From assembly GCF_027596085.1 (NCBI RefSeq), contig NC_072457.1:29490787-29554786 (forward strand): DNA of 64,000 nt, read 5' to 3'. This DNA is from Anoplopoma fimbria (lineage: Eukaryota; Chordata; Actinopteri; Perciformes; Anoplopomatidae). The notes beneath the pieces were generated by a model. That model saw only the letters and a list, made by a program, of their open reading frames with translations. It searched no databases and had not been told where the DNA came from. Positions 1 to 19,601 of the stretch are shown here, piece by piece. Numbering within the stretch: the stretch's first letter is position 1; the number at the start of each line of letters is the position of its first letter. Both the position numbers and the translations under genes were made by a program.

Positions 1-256
1 CTATTTCTTTGTGTCTGTCTGATGCTGTTGGTCCGTCTGTCTGTCCCCTGCTCGTCCTCTCTTAGCTTGGATATAATCAAAGTGACCACTAAAGGTATTA
101 GTCCATATTTTTAGAAACATTTATATAAGTCCAAGCTTAAAGAAATACTTCAACACCCTTTAATGTAGGAATTTCATTCAAACTTCACAATGTTCACCTT
201 GTTATTGAAGTGTCCGTATCTGTCACACTTGACAGAATATTCAACGCTTTGTTGCA
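1..256. other. Intergenic, no feature recognised
   Basis: AT-rich sequence with a short pyrimidine-rich start. I see no ORF with coding character, no RNA gene and no repeat that I recognise before the target duplication at 257. Confidence 0.6.
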
Positions 257-632
257 AACATTTGTTGCATCCATCCATCCATTTTCCGTAACCTGCTTAT
301 CCGTTAAGGGTCGCAGGGGTGCTGGAGCCGATCTCAGCTGTCAATGGGCAAAGGCAGGGTTCACCTGGACAGGTCGCCAGTCTGTCGCAGGGTTGACATA
401 TAGAGACAAACAACCATTCACACTCACATCCACACCTAGGGGCAATTTAGAGTCTTCAATGCACCTAAGCTGCATGTCTTTGGACTGTGGGAGGAAGCCG
501 GAGAGAACCCACGCTGACAACATGCAAACTCCACACAGAAGGTTGTCCAGCCCAGGAATTGAACCCAGGTCCCTCTTGCTGTGAGGCGACAGTGCTAACC
601 ACTACACCACTGTGCAGCCAACATTTGTTGCA
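257..632 (-). mobile_element. SINE-like retroelement with perfect 13-bp target-site duplication
   Basis: The element (270-619, about 350 bp) is flanked by a perfect 13-bp direct repeat, AACATTTGTTGCA, at 257-269 and 620-632, the mark of target-primed insertion. Read on the minus strand it starts at the right with a tRNA-like head: an A-box-like stretch containing GTGTAGTGGTTAGCACTGT, then a B-box-like GGTTCAATTCC. It ends at the left in a short GATG tail, seen on the + strand as repeated CATC at 269-282. The body is a dispersed repeat I know to be very common in teleosts; the + strand words GACTGTGGGAGGAAGCCGGA and CAATTTAGAGTC are typical. The family name is uncertain (tRNA-headed SINE, or a 3' end shared with an L2-type LINE). 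It has no coding capacity. Open frames across it are read-throughs of repeat sequence. Confidence 0.85.
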
Positions 633-7039
<6,407 letters not shown>

Positions 7040-7319
7040 AACACCTTCTCAGCTGTTGTTGTCAGCATGTTAATCAGGCTTTGGTATGGTTGTAGCCCTG
7101 AGGCGCTGTGTGATATAAACACAGATAGAATAAATATCTCATTTTAGAACCTTTAAATGACTAACTTTGTTGTCTTCCTCCCTGATGACTCTGAGAAGAA
7201 AGTTTGTGATTAAGTATTTATGATGTTTAGCGTTTTCACAACAAGGCCACTATCTCTCAGACGCAGGAGCATTAAGTAAAAAAGAAAAGAATGATACTGC
7301 ACAATGTGCTGCCGTAAGT

Positions 7320-8240
7320 GCTAGTGACCTTTCTGTATCAGGCCGTTGTGGCTGGCATTTGAAACGAGATCATTACAACTCTAGTTTTTAATTGAAGCCT
7401 TTATCCCAGGTGTAATCAGGGCTAAATAAACAACGCTGGAATCATCCAAGACTCAATTAGGCCTATGGGGAGAGCTGTGCGCAGAGATGCAATGTGCTCC
7501 TTCTTCATAATCAGCTGAAACTAATACTTGATGAAAGAGGCTGATATCTCTACCTGTCTTTGGGACTAATTGTCTGTAATTGGTACAAGGCAGGGGTAAT
7601 TGTGAAGGTTGATGTTATTATGAAAAATATCATTGGGCACAATATTCACATTTCCTATTGTGTGGGCTTTGAAAAAAAAGACAAAAAAAACCTCTGGAAT
7701 GGCTTTAATTGCTGTCATAATTGGCACCTGCACATGGGAATATTACATGATACCATTAAGGCATACTGGGGATGTTTGAGCAACGAAGCTTCATTAGGAG
7801 GATTTCGTCATCTTCTAATCAGTACTGAAATGGAAGATTCCTCAGTAGTAGACGAGTGTTAATCTCACACGATGCCAAAGACCTCTAAATGACTCAACAC
7901 CTCTGTGGCCGAGAGATAAACAAAATTGAAACGGAAAAGAAAAGAAGCGCTACTTCTCTCTAGTTAATTAAGTGACGAAATAAGCTTGGAAATCCCCTGA
8001 ATCAAATTAAACAACAGGGGCGGCACACACACAGTATACACAACGTGGCTGCAGTGTAACGAATGGGCTTAATACAACCACACATCTTTAATGAAATCAT
8101 GCGAATTGTCTTAGATCTTTGCTTTTATGAATTTGCCTCCGGAGGCCAATGCACCAGGAAGTCAACGGAAATTATTCAGCCGCTGCTTGGTGGAACAAAG
8201 TCTGTGTGTGTCAGCACATGCCTAGGAGGAAACGGGGAAG
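7320..8240. promoter_or_regulatory. Candidate conserved non-coding element rich in homeodomain cores
   Basis: The part at 7390-7723 contains seven TAATTG/CAATTA cores (7390, 7454, 7567, 7577, 7597, 7706, 7718). The neighbouring sequence to about 8240 is non-repetitive, free of microsatellites and rich in CATGCA, TTAATT and CACCTG-like words, as in vertebrate developmental enhancers. No gene is visible. The only gene in the window that it could serve is pcdh10, 50 kb to the right. Conservation is not shown here; this rests on motif density and texture. Confidence 0.35.
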
Positions 8241-9006
8241 TAATAGGACAATGAGGGATGATGCACTTACTCCTTGATATTGCAATATAGCGTGTGTATA
8301 TATAGGTGTGCTTTTCATATGTTAATAAATCTATTTCTGCCTCGATTTATATGTAAATTAGGCAATTACTGATTCGATTACTACTGTTTTGTATACGTAG
8401 CAAGCTTCCTTTTACAATTCTTATCCCTTGTCCTCATATGGATGGTCATGAAGCAAAAGTGGGTCAAGAGTCTGTTTTGAGTGAATTGCAGTCATGTTCA
8501 CGTATATTATTGGAATAAAAATTCTCAAGTTTATTGAATTTCTGATTCTTCTTCTATTTGAACCCACCGTCAGGTTGCAGAATGGATCAGTTAAGGTTGT
8601 GTTTGAACGAAGAACCCCTTCAATGGAATGTTTGACCTTGAAGCATCGGGATTTCAATTCCTTCATTATCACTGACTAACATAAGACTTGTTGATTATTG
8701 TAAAACTGTTTGCAGTTAAACATTTATAATTGCAGATTTGATGTTTAGTGCCCTTTATGAATAACATATTAACATATTACCAACAACTAAAGCGATATTG
8801 GCTTATTAGAAAGAGAGAAACTATTGACCCCTAATTAATGATTTAACAGCCTGAGATTATCTGGAAATCTCAAAGTTTACAACCTATCTAAAAAAATCTT
8901 CAAACTATTTATATTTAAAATTCAGTATTTACAACACATTATAAAGGCTGACTTGATTTTATATTTATATAAAAAAAAAAACAATGAATACTAATATTTC
9001 TCTATT

Positions 9007-9052
<46 letters not shown>

Positions 9053-12000
9053 ATAAAATCAGCCATATCCATGTCATGTGGGTAATAAAGTACAGTAAGC
9101 AAACGTGAAATATCCACTAAAAGCACATGAAACTGTTAAGAGAAGTGAAGATAATGGTAATTGGTTTTCAACCTCCATCCCTCCATTTCTCAGCACTTGT
9201 TTGATCTTGTTACTCATTGTGAATGCGTTGAGAAGAATGTGAATTTGGAGTTGACTTTTCGCAGCGAGAGAGTACAAGTGACTAGGTGTATGATACTGAT
9301 AAAAAAATTGAAAAAATGTCAGCGGCTCATCTGATACACTGCAACATGGCTTAGTGATCGAGTCACCTACAACCCCACAGGGGTAACGTTACCGTGCTCT
9401 TTGTTAGCTAAATGTCAGCTCCCCACCTGGCTCCTATCATACACTGTCTAATACCCCAAGGCGGCACTCGGAGATACGGCTGAGGTCCAAAGGTTCAAAC
9501 TAACCCTCTCGGTCAGTGTAATGCCAAATGTACAGTGCTGCACATCTGTCTTGACTGGGGTCTGGGTGAAGACATGTGGCACAAGTCTGCTCTTCACTTG
9601 GCTGCTAACCTATATATGACAATATGTGATTCTTCAGGACCAGTTTAAACACAATTCCTCAGCCGCCTCCTCACCTTTTAAAGGGGAAAAAGCAGGCGAG
9701 TGCTATAATTTGATTCTTCTCTTTCCCAAAGAAAGCTTTCAATTTTGTGAAATTGAATGCAATATGTATGCGGTATAATGTCAAGTTCTGAGATTAAAAT
9801 AGCAAATCAAGTTTTCTCGTGAAAAGAAATGCATTAGTTTGTTATTTTGTGTTGAACTCCATGATCACAAGACCGTGAAAAACTGCAGGGATTGATAGCA
9901 CCTGATTAACTAGATATCAAGCTGCATAACACCCCAGAGAATATTTAGCATGTAAAACTTTGACAGTGTTGCTTATAATGATAGTATTTTTTGAAAGCCA
10001 CATCCTCTGTGTTAGTTATTAGTTAGGAGAGCTTAATTAATTGATTTTTGTCGGACTCGACATACTGGTCTTGTTTGGAATACAGTTTTCAGATGACTCT
10101 TCTGAACCTGAGCAGCTGTGGAGTTTGGATGCTCTATGAATATTTTTTAGGCAGGAAATAGGTGCTTTATAATGTGGTTGGTTATTTTTACGCTGAACAA
10201 ATTTCGCACCAGCACCTTTTAATACTTTAACAAAATCACACATCTCTACAAAAAAATGCGTAATGGGGATGGAGGGGTGAGTGCCTCTTCAAATAAACAG
10301 TGCCAGCATATATTTATTTTGGATGGAAATAGGAGGTTGGTGCTAGATATGATTGTCAACATCACCAAATCCAAGTACTACTGGAAAATAAAGCAAAAGT
10401 TGTCAGATTAGGTTTCATGTTGTTGCAACTATTGTGGGCTTTAGAGCTCAACACATTGCAAATGAAAAAGAATACAAGGAAATAGTCACAACACAAGCAA
10501 ATTAATAAGCATCTTCAGCAATTTGCTGACGCATTCGCAGCATTTAGGAAAAGTGCTGCAAGAAGGTGACAACACAATAGAAGCTACTTCTAGGAGACAC
10601 TAAAAAACTGGAACATGCTAACATTACTGCATTGCACTTGAAAAAGGGGGGGGGATATATGATACTACTGTTAAATCAAAGAACATCTTTAAGCTATTGC
10701 ATTATTTATCAACGTATACACAAGAGGAACAGCATCAGATAGGCACTTTGCAGTCCGTGCTAACAATTGGTTATAAATTATAAATATACAACTGTCAAAA
10801 CTTAGACTATTAAAAAAAAGTGTTGCCAATGAATAAAACAAAGCTCCTTAAACATTTTCTTTTGAATCAACCATAGAATAACACATCGCAGCAAATAAAT
10901 GACTCAGGCAACTACTTGTTAGACGATGAAGTGGTTGTTGACGTTCTTATCTGGAGAGTTCAACAGTGTGTTGTGGTAGTAACGGCACTGCAAAGCCTCA
11001 CCAATCAGCTCCAGGTTCAAATTTTCCACTCCTTTATCCTAAAAGCATCATACAACCAGTCCACTCAGCCTCTCTCTCAAAGTATAACCAGTCCACTCAG
11101 CCTCTCTGGTTTCCATTGTGCTCCTCAAATGAATGAGGCTCTACCGTCATTAGGGTTTAACACTCTCAAACAGCAGAAAGCCTACAGGCCTACAGGTCAT
11201 TTATTCAAATTGATACTTGTTTTTAGCTATGCCGAGGTACAAACAAGCTAATTATAACCAAACTCCCATATGTGATCCTTAATTTAATTTGTAACATATT
11301 ATTTACAGTGTCACGACAAAACGCTCTGCCGTCCTGCGGCCGCAAACACATTTACAGCTTATTCTCTGTTGCATTACAGTATGTATGTAGACATAAAACG
11401 TTTTAGGAAAGTTTCGGAAAATGGCATTTTGACACTAAAAACATCCGTAATTCCACCAAAATTTGAATGTTCAGATTTGAATACATAAGGTACACTACTG
11501 GGAAGCTACAGAATGATATGAAAATCTCAGAAAACATAACATTATGGAACCTTCAGTATCAGCAAAGCCCTTCCAAATGCAGACAAAAACCTTATCTAGT
11601 ATCCACAAAATACGGTAATACGTTAAATTGCTGACAGATTTACTGTCAGCAACTACAGCTATTATCATTGTGCTGGTTCTGCCACAAGTGCACTAATCTG
11701 TGTTTGCTCACAGCATTACACAGCATTTCACAGAAAGTCTAAGGTCACTTTCAGCCATCTCCTTACAAACTCTTTCTCGCTCTCCAAATTTTTTTCACAT
11801 TTGAATGAATATGCCTGTTCTTACACCTAAGGCACTTTGGCAACACAACCATTCTGCGTACTTGAACCTACAACCTCTACAATTTTGCCATTAGCTAAAC
11901 ACTGTGAAAGTAGCTGCAAGCCCTGAGGCCAGGTGTTTCACTAAGAGCCACTCAGTCTCTTTTTAGCCCTAAGCTACACAACAGTTCTAACAGGAAAAAG

Positions 12001-12962
12001 GCTTTGAGCCGGCAATCTGACGGCAGACACAGATTGGTTCCACAGGTACCACCACTGAAGATGTGTAAAAAAATAAAAAAAAGACCCAAGGGTAGCCCTG
12101 TGTCCAGCACAACCCCATCCCCTTTCAAGGAATATCAATAATTTAAAAGGACAAAGCGTCTGATACATGAGAGTAAAATGCAGCTCGCTTTCCCCCCCTT
12201 CTGTGTCAATATTTTGACAGCAAGTGCGAAGAGAAGAACAAATCCAAGGGGACATATAAAGTGTTCTTTCATGTTTTGCAAAGCGAAACAGGCTGTTCGG
12301 GTACAGTCTGTTCGGGCAGAGCGACTAACTTAACGACCGACTGGTCGGGAAAATGACTGCGCTTCACGCAGCTGGTCTCTTCTTCTTTAAAGGCGGCTTC
12401 AACTTCCAGTGTCTTTCTTACTTCTTTCTTTCAGTGTTCCTTTATTTCTACTTTTTACAAACCCTTACCTCACAAAGAAAAAAAGAAAAAGAGCAGAGGG
12501 AAGGTCATTACGGTTATGAGGAGGAGAGAGAATAACATGCAGTGAGATGGAGCAAGCTGCAGAGATGAAGGGGGGTGAGAATAAAACAAATCGAGAACAG
12601 TGTACAAAAGGTAATGAGGCCAAGAGAAAAGGGAGCGACTGAAGGGAGGATGATAACAAGATAATGTAACGCCAGTGTAGTCCTGATTTAAAACAAATGG
12701 CTTCTATCATCTTCAACTGTTTTCTATTCTGTAAGTTTTTTGGGGCATTTCGTACCAGTCAAAGCCAAGAAAGATGTTTCTTTTTGGATAAAAAAAGAAA
12801 AATGCACAGTTGCAGCATCTAAAAGACTATTCATCAAGGTTTAAGGATGCTGGTTAAAGCAGGTAGTGAGAAAGCTGTCATCCACATTTGGGTTGCATAT
12901 TGCGACTAATCACTTAACTCTAATCCCAAACGTATCTTTGTGCTGCGATGAACAAACATTCT
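8241..12962. other. Gene desert, AT-rich, no gene seen
   Basis: Apart from a TA run at 9010-9049, I find no gene, RNA or full-length mobile element. At about 10975-11030 a weak B-box-like GGTTCAAATT follows a GTGGTAGTAAC stretch and may be a decayed tRNA-derived SINE head, too degenerate to call. A tandem pair of the words ACCAGTCCACTCAGCCTCTC occurs at about 11055 and 11088. Confidence 0.55.
9010..9049. repeat. (TA)n microsatellite, 40 bp
   Basis: Perfect alternating AT run inside a strongly AT-rich stretch. Confidence 0.95.
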
Positions 12963-12988
12963 CACACACACACACACACACACACACA
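12963..12988. repeat. (CA)n microsatellite, 26 bp
   Basis: Perfect CA run of 13 units. Confidence 0.9.
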
Positions 12989-13479
12989 AAGTGAGATGAG
13001 GGTGTCGGCCACAAACACTCCTTTAATTATGCTCTGAAGTTTTTTCCCAGATGCCCTAGTTATTTCCGTGGAGCTTGGATGCTCTGGAGTCTTTGGGGAC
13101 AGACGGTGCTCCCTGAAGTGGGCGAAGGAGGATGGAAGACGTCCCTGGTGGCACCAGGGGAAGACCGCGTCAGTGCTCTCGTGGGGGAGAGAAATTCAGG
13201 TCCTTGTTTTCTCTGTCTCTCTGGTCTCTCGCCAACGTGATGCTGTTATCAGTGTATACAAACTGGGGTTGAAGTCATCAGATTGGCTGTTCTTTTTCTC
13301 TTTTTTCCTTTTCTTTTGAGGTAATATAGCACATTTACTGAATTTGATTTATTTTGGCTGAAAAAAGGCAATCATAAGGCCTCACGCAAAACCGCAGATT
13401 CACTTTGTGAAAGTGAAATGTAGGAAATTGCCACATTCACCAATTTTCAGGTATCTACAATGAACGGAATGGACACTTT

Positions 13480-13975
13480 GACCCCTGGCCTCGCTGCTCC
13501 ATAGAGTTCTCAGAGCTACCATGGAGCCCCAACTATTTCCAACTGCACTCCCTGAATAAATATAATTTTTTTGGCAAAACAGAAAAGAGATTTCAGAGAG
13601 AAGCAGAGAGAAAGCTCTACCATAATTTGAAGGATATATGCAGAACATCAAACTGATTGAGCAGTGAAGACAGATCACTGCAGATCCAAGTGTAAAGGTG
13701 AACCACGATCGAGACAGAAGACAATGAAATTAGGTTAAAATACTTCCTGCAAAACCAGGTAGGTCTAGCCTAACATTTTAGAAGGGTATATCTCCTTCCA
13801 AACTGCACAACGTTTAACCATGAATAGCTAGGAATCGCAAAACCAGCCTGAAAATGATACATTCTGAAATGGTTGCATGAGAGTCTATGGAGCAGATCTG
13901 GATAGTTGCAAACGCTATACTATGATTGGCCAGTCTCAGTTCAAGGGTGGGACTTTTTTTGTGGCATCTTACTTG
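13480..13975 (+). repeat. Dispersed repeat, copy 1 of a family also at 23.6 kb
   Basis: Several collinear blocks here recur in the same order and orientation at 23640-24230: a block with CATAGAG, the ACTCCCT-AATA word, GAGAGAAGCA, AAACTGATT-AGCAGTGAA, CTTCCTG-AAA-CCAGGT, CTCCTTCCAA, GTTTAACCATGA-TAGCT, TTGCATGAGA-TCTATGGAGC, and CTATGATT-GCCAGTCT followed by TCAAGG-TGGGAC. Both copies are diverged and differ by indels. No transposase frame is visible, so this is a non-autonomous element or the remnant of one. Its class and exact ends are not determined. Confidence 0.75.
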
Positions 13976-16900
13976 ACACCAAACCATACCTTCTTCTTTT
14001 CTGTCATGCTTAGACGCTGTGATGACATGCTGTTGACAGCTGTAATCATTGTGAAAGACTTCAAACATTGCAGTGAGATATGTTTTTGTTCTATTCTGGG
14101 ATGACATTTTATGCCCACAAATCTCCCAAGAATATTGATTATAGCAATAATCACGTCTCACAAATGTGCAGTTACTAATGATGAGGTGCATTCATTAGAT
14201 TGAAATATGTGATTAAGTACAAGTGTGTGCAGTTCACACGGATTACTATATCATACTTGGAACATTTGCTTGAGCAATAATCATGAAAATAAAAAGCATT
14301 GTATGAAAAGTTAGAAAAACAGGACTAAAATGTTCTTTGAAGATGCCCGTTTTCTTTTTAACAATCACACTAAACTATTTTGATGTCTTGTCTTCTTTTA
14401 TGTTTCATCTTCTGTATGACTTGTTTGTGTTATTCCCTCAGTGAGTCATCTGACACTATCAGAACAGAAAAAAGGTTTGTGTCAGTTTCCAAAATAAATA
14501 ATTAAACCTTATGAGAAACCTTGTATTTCCTGTTTTTTAATCAGCACATGCTCACTTTGACAAGCCCCATCGCCAGCTGTCAGTGCATTCTAACTTGTCA
14601 CTAAGCATCAGACCCTGTTTCCGTTTCCATATCTGGTGACTGCAACCCTGTAATTGACAAAACGGTCTTGCTGCCCTCTTTCATGACACTGGATAATTTG
14701 CTTGATATTATGACTCACATTAAAATTAATAAACGTACCAGCCTCCTTCACATTCATTGGTCAAGTCTGCAGCTCTGCATCTTATAACTGTGCAACTTTT
14801 CCTCATTTCATTTATTAATATCCCTTCTTTTGCTTCCAGTCTCATCGGTTATAAAGCTGTCTCTAGTTTTACCGAGTTTATGGGTTTGACCCTGAATAGG
14901 TGTTGAGTAAATGTAAATTTGTGCACCAGAGTGATGACAAATGATTATTCAATTACATACTTAAGTACATTTTGACAGAAACATCAAGTAATAATCACCT
15001 TACAAAAAAAGTTACTAATAACAACACTTTGTCTTACTGGTAAAAATGCACAGACTCACAAAGTAAATTTGAAAAAGAAAGAGATAACAAAATAATCACA
15101 CCTTTGTGTAAATGTAGAATGTGTAAGGCAGCGCTGCATATTAAATACGATAAACAGATGGCACAGCATTGCAATGTTGAGATTTCACACTGTGTATAAT
15201 TTACAGCTCCAGTGATATCTACCATCATACAGCTAAATTGCTGTAAACCCAAGCGCACACCCATGTGAAGAGATTTAAAAAAAATGTTTTATCATAATAA
15301 TAATTGAATATTTTTACAAGCAAACATTTGGGGATTGTGCTGTGTTCCTATCATTCCTCGAAGCCCCTCAGAAAACGAGCACCCAAAATTTCATTACAAA
15401 GCCTTCTTGTCGCACTTGCTGAAAACACTGCCAAACATCCCGACATCAAACAGCTTTCCTTCTTGCTAATGAGCAAAGCATGCATCCTGTTTTCACAACC
15501 AAAATGCATTTCCTTTTTCTCTGTCTTCCAACCCAACCCCTTCATCCCTCCACCCCCCTTTCACAATTGAACTCTGAAGTGCCAGGACGCAAATCAAGCG
15601 CTAATCCATTTGAAGCTGACAGGGCGTCCTGATTACGGCGGTGGCTTTCTTCTTCAAACGTCTTTTCACCATCATCTATCAAGGAACACATGTCGAAACA
15701 TGAAAGAGCTCCCAAGTTCAACTAGCCGATCAATTGTTTGTGGGATGTGCCAACAAAGTGAGGGCAAATTGTCATGCACACACCTGAGCCCACGAGTTTA
15801 AGCCACAGAGTTTGCATTAAAGGACAGATTCAGACAGAGGCTCAAACTGGGCACATTCGTGGAGGGAGAATAGCTCGGCACATGCACAGTTGTTAAATTC
15901 CTGTCAGTTTCTCTTTGAATTTCTAATATTTAGATTTTAAAATTTGCGGAATGAGAAAGAAAGCCTTGTGTCATGATATAAAAAGGAAGAAGATAGAAGG
16001 CCGGGGTGAAACACTTTCATGATTAAAGCGTCTTTCTTCCAAACTGCTAATGAAGCTGCAGCAAAAGTTCACTTCAAGAATTCCTCCCACCTCACACATG
16101 TCTAATAAAGTTATAAAGTAAGTAAGTCAAATTTTCATTTGAAAGTCTTTAATTACATCTTAGATGTTCCTGAAGAGAGAATCTCAAATCTCCTGGATAA
16201 TTTGACAGTACCGCAAGTTTATACTATGCCCATCATTTGTTATCCAATTATTTCTCTGTTTATGATGAATCTTTTTTCTTTTCAGCCAGTTTGGTATCGC
16301 AATTAGCTCCCCAAATTGATCAGAAGACAGTTAGAGGCGTGAATCAGGGCAGTAGCAATTTTTTTATGAATCTTTTTTATGCTATAGTTGCTTAACGCTG
16401 CCCCAGAATCTGAATGGTCACTAATTTATGATGTGAACCACAGTTTTAGTCCTGAGAAAAAAAAAGTTTATGATTTAGATGCTGATTGTTTGGTGCTAAG
16501 CAGGTTGTGTATAAAGGGTTTTAGGAGCGTTAAAAGAGTTTTTCCAAGAAAGCCGACTGCTACAGTTAAAAATGATGCTGACGAACGCAGCAAAACAGTG
16601 AAATTGGTCGCCGTGATACCAAAACAGTGAGCTGAAAGATGCTAATACGCTCCAAAGAGGTGTGGTGGAGTGCAGAATCTAGTGAAAAGAACCCTCCATT
16701 TGATCCATTATCCATATATACATTTTCAGTATTTATTTTCACTTGTATCTCTGTCTTGGGATTGCTTCTTCTGTGTGTTACCCACCGTTGTCTATGCAGG
16801 AAATAAACCTCCTTCCACTACAATACTCAATATTTCTCCATAGAAAATATCAAGTGCTTGTCTTTCTCGAGAGCCATCTATCCAGTTCGTGCAACTGCTT

Positions 16901-17236
16901 GGCTTCCAGTAGCTACTCACTCATTTCCCTCTTTTCAAATCAGCCGTCACCTTTCTATAAAATATATATATTTAAAGTGTGACATGCTGAAAGTGTTAGC
17001 ATGATGCTCCTCCAACTCCTCCTCAGGGGTCACAGCTTTTTTCCAGCGCCATTTTCTCTTGCACATTACCTCACCGGCACCAACAAATCGGATTTCAAAT
17101 GCTAAGTTACTTTGATCACTTTGCTTAATAGTAATTATTGCCGTGAAACTTTGTCACCATGCATCTCTCCTCAACCTTTCATCTCACACATTACTCCCTG
17201 CTGTCTCATCTGTCTCCATCTTTCCCTATGACTCAG

Positions 17237-17238
<2 letters not shown>
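13976..17238. other. Gene desert, no gene seen
   Basis: About 3.3 kb of unique-looking AT-rich sequence. The stretch at about 15590-15960 is less AT-rich and has the non-repetitive texture of a conserved non-coding element, but no motif cluster that I can count. No ORF shows coding character. Confidence 0.5.

Positions 17239-17275
<37 letters not shown>
17239..17275. repeat. (TC)n microsatellite, 37 bp, in a polypyrimidine tract
   Basis: Perfect CT run inside a longer pyrimidine-rich region, about 17160-17690. The 186-residue open frame across that region is Ser/Leu/Phe-rich only because of the pyrimidine bias. Confidence 0.93.
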
Positions 17276-17277
<2 letters not shown>

Positions 17278-18270
17278 CATCTCTTTTCTGTTTTTCACAC
17301 AAATTCTAATTTGCTCCCTTCCCTCTCATCTTTCCCTGTTCCTTCACAACTCAGACTCCACTCATTGCTTCTCTTTACCTTTTCTCACTTTCTCCCACTT
17401 CCTTTGCTGGCAAGAAGTCACAGAGATCAAAGGGAGGAAGAGATGGAAAGAGGCAAAGCTAACCCCCACGTATATATCATACCTGCACTTTCTTTTTTCT
17501 TTCACACCCAGAGTCTTTTTTATCTAAACATCTCCTCAACATACTCATTCCATCTTTTCCTCCCTCTTATTTCCTTTCCATTACACTTCCCACCCTGCCA
17601 TCTCACTTGTACCGTCTTTCTCTCGATTGTACCGTATCTCTCATTTCCTCCTTTTCTCCTTGTTTTGCTCGCCTCTGATCTGAATATAAGCCGTTACAGC
17701 TGACGTCAATCCAGGGGATCATTCAAAACACATTCTGACACATGAGAAACATGCCAAAGATAAACTAGCTCTCTCTGAAAGATTTACTAGATTGCAAGAT
17801 GAAACAGCGAAGAGAAGGGATGGGAGGAAAAAAAAATAGAGACTAGCTCTCACACACACACAGAGATGCTCAGCTCCCCGGAGCTGCCGAGGGGGCCGCG
17901 CATCTCTGTTCTCTTCATAATTCAACAGCCTTATTAGTGTCGGTGTCTTTGTTTTTTTTAACCATAAAGCAGAGGAGTTAGCTGTTAGCACATACACATG
18001 TTCACACAAAACATGAGCACACACTTAAACAAATGAAAATATAGGCACATACTGAACACATGCACAGAAATATTTACCCAAAGGCACACATAACTACAAT
18101 CCCCACACCTACATACACTCAAACTCTTTTTATATGTTAATAAAGTCCCCCCAGATTTTCTTTGTTCTCCAAGCTGCTTCATCCATCCATTCCATTTCCC
18201 CTAGAGTGTTGTCTCCAAACGCACTAAGATACACACATACAATTCATGATCAAGAGCACCAAGAGAGAGA

Positions 18271-18271
<1 letters not shown>

Positions 18272-18342
<71 letters not shown>
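18272..18342. repeat. (TG)n microsatellite, 71 bp
   Basis: Perfect TG run, the first of four TG/CA arrays within 1.4 kb. Confidence 0.96.
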
Positions 18343-18344
<2 letters not shown>

Positions 18345-18868
18345 CTTGGAATGTCCATTTAAATGTATTCATAGGGGCTGCATGTGAACTGACATTGGTC
18401 GCACAACTTCACAAAAATATTAGCTCTACAGCAATGTGATGAAATTTCTAACCCCATATTGCAAATCTCTACAGTGCTTCACACAGCTTGTACATAATAA
18501 CTCGCTCAAAGAAGCCCCCGTCAACCACGGGACACATCATCAGAGCCTTTAGACTTAGCTTTGTTAATTTATTTATTCCTTTTTTCACCCTGAGGCGTGC
18601 CGCTGGGATTCTCCTGTTAGCCACCAGGAGTGGGAATCTGCGGGATATTACTCGTCTTGCGGGGGCCGACTTTGATGCCACTTAAAGAGCCCCAACAGGA
18701 AAAGTCTTGCAAGTGGACCAAATGGCTCTGAGTCAAGGTTGAGCAATTTTAAAAATAGAGTTGTCTGCTCATAAAGACTTGTGATGAAAATTGATTCTGA
18801 AACGTTGAGGAAATGTGGCTTTTAAATGGAGGAGGAATTGTGACAGCAACGCTAACAGAAAGACACAA

Positions 18869-18870
<2 letters not shown>
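18343..18870. other. Non-repetitive spacer between microsatellites, no gene
   Basis: The part at about 18500-18690 is GC-balanced and non-repetitive between two dinucleotide arrays and has an enhancer-like texture. Both strands are open for about 65-70 codons, but neither frame shows a recognisable domain. Confidence 0.4.

Positions 18871-18955
<85 letters not shown>
18871..18955. repeat. (AC)n microsatellite, 85 bp
   Basis: Perfect AC run, inverted relative to the TG array 530 bp to its left. Confidence 0.96.
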
Positions 18956-18957
<2 letters not shown>

Positions 18958-19318
18958 ATACCATGCAGCTCCTCTTAACCTGCCATTGTTGTCTGCTTGC
19001 AGTCGTTAGCCGTGTCAAGGAGAACAAAGACTCTGAGAGGTAAAAGAAGTTGAAAAAAAAAGATAGAGAAAAATAATACTGGCCAACAATTTTATTTACC
19101 AATCTTCTTTCTGCCCCCTCCTCTTCCACCCCTCATTTTTTCTCCCTTTCCAATCAAAGTTTCACTGCGCAACAATAAGACTGCTTACTCTCTCAAAAGC
19201 TGTTTAAGTGAATTTCACTGGCTCACCGGGGAATCGCCCCACTGAGGCTTTTGAAGGCATTGAGGCAGGGAGAGAAAGTAATTACTTTTTTCCCTAAACA
19301 GAAGTGGGGCGCGGCATG

Positions 19319-19362
19319 GTGTGTGTGTGTGTGTGTGTAGTGTATGTGTGTGTGTGTGTGTG
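19319..19362. repeat. (GT)n microsatellite, interrupted
   Basis: GT run broken by AGTGTAT at 19339-19345, then a GAGAGA end. Confidence 0.9.
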
Positions 19363-19531
19363 AGAGAATGAATTAGTTTGCATGCGTTTATGTTGGTGAC
19401 ACATATGAATCTGTGTCATGTGTTTGTATGTGCAACTTTGTGTATGAGACTGAGAGACACACAGCAATAGAACGCTTCTCACATTCATATGATGAACAAA
19501 GCCCTGCAAGGTTTTTAGTATGGTGATGACA

Positions 19532-19533
<2 letters not shown>

Positions 19534-19600
<67 letters not shown>
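19534..19600. repeat. (GT)n microsatellite, 67 bp
   Basis: Perfect GT run, the fourth array in the cluster. Confidence 0.96.

Positions 19601-19601
<1 letters not shown>

Noticed and set aside
10970..11040. tRNA-like A/B-box stretch
   Set aside because: Too degenerate for a tRNA or a confident SINE; no flanking duplication found.
17143..17703. 186-codon + frame
   Set aside because: Polypyrimidine tract giving Ser/Leu/Phe-rich sequence; no domain, and it overlaps a CT microsatellite.
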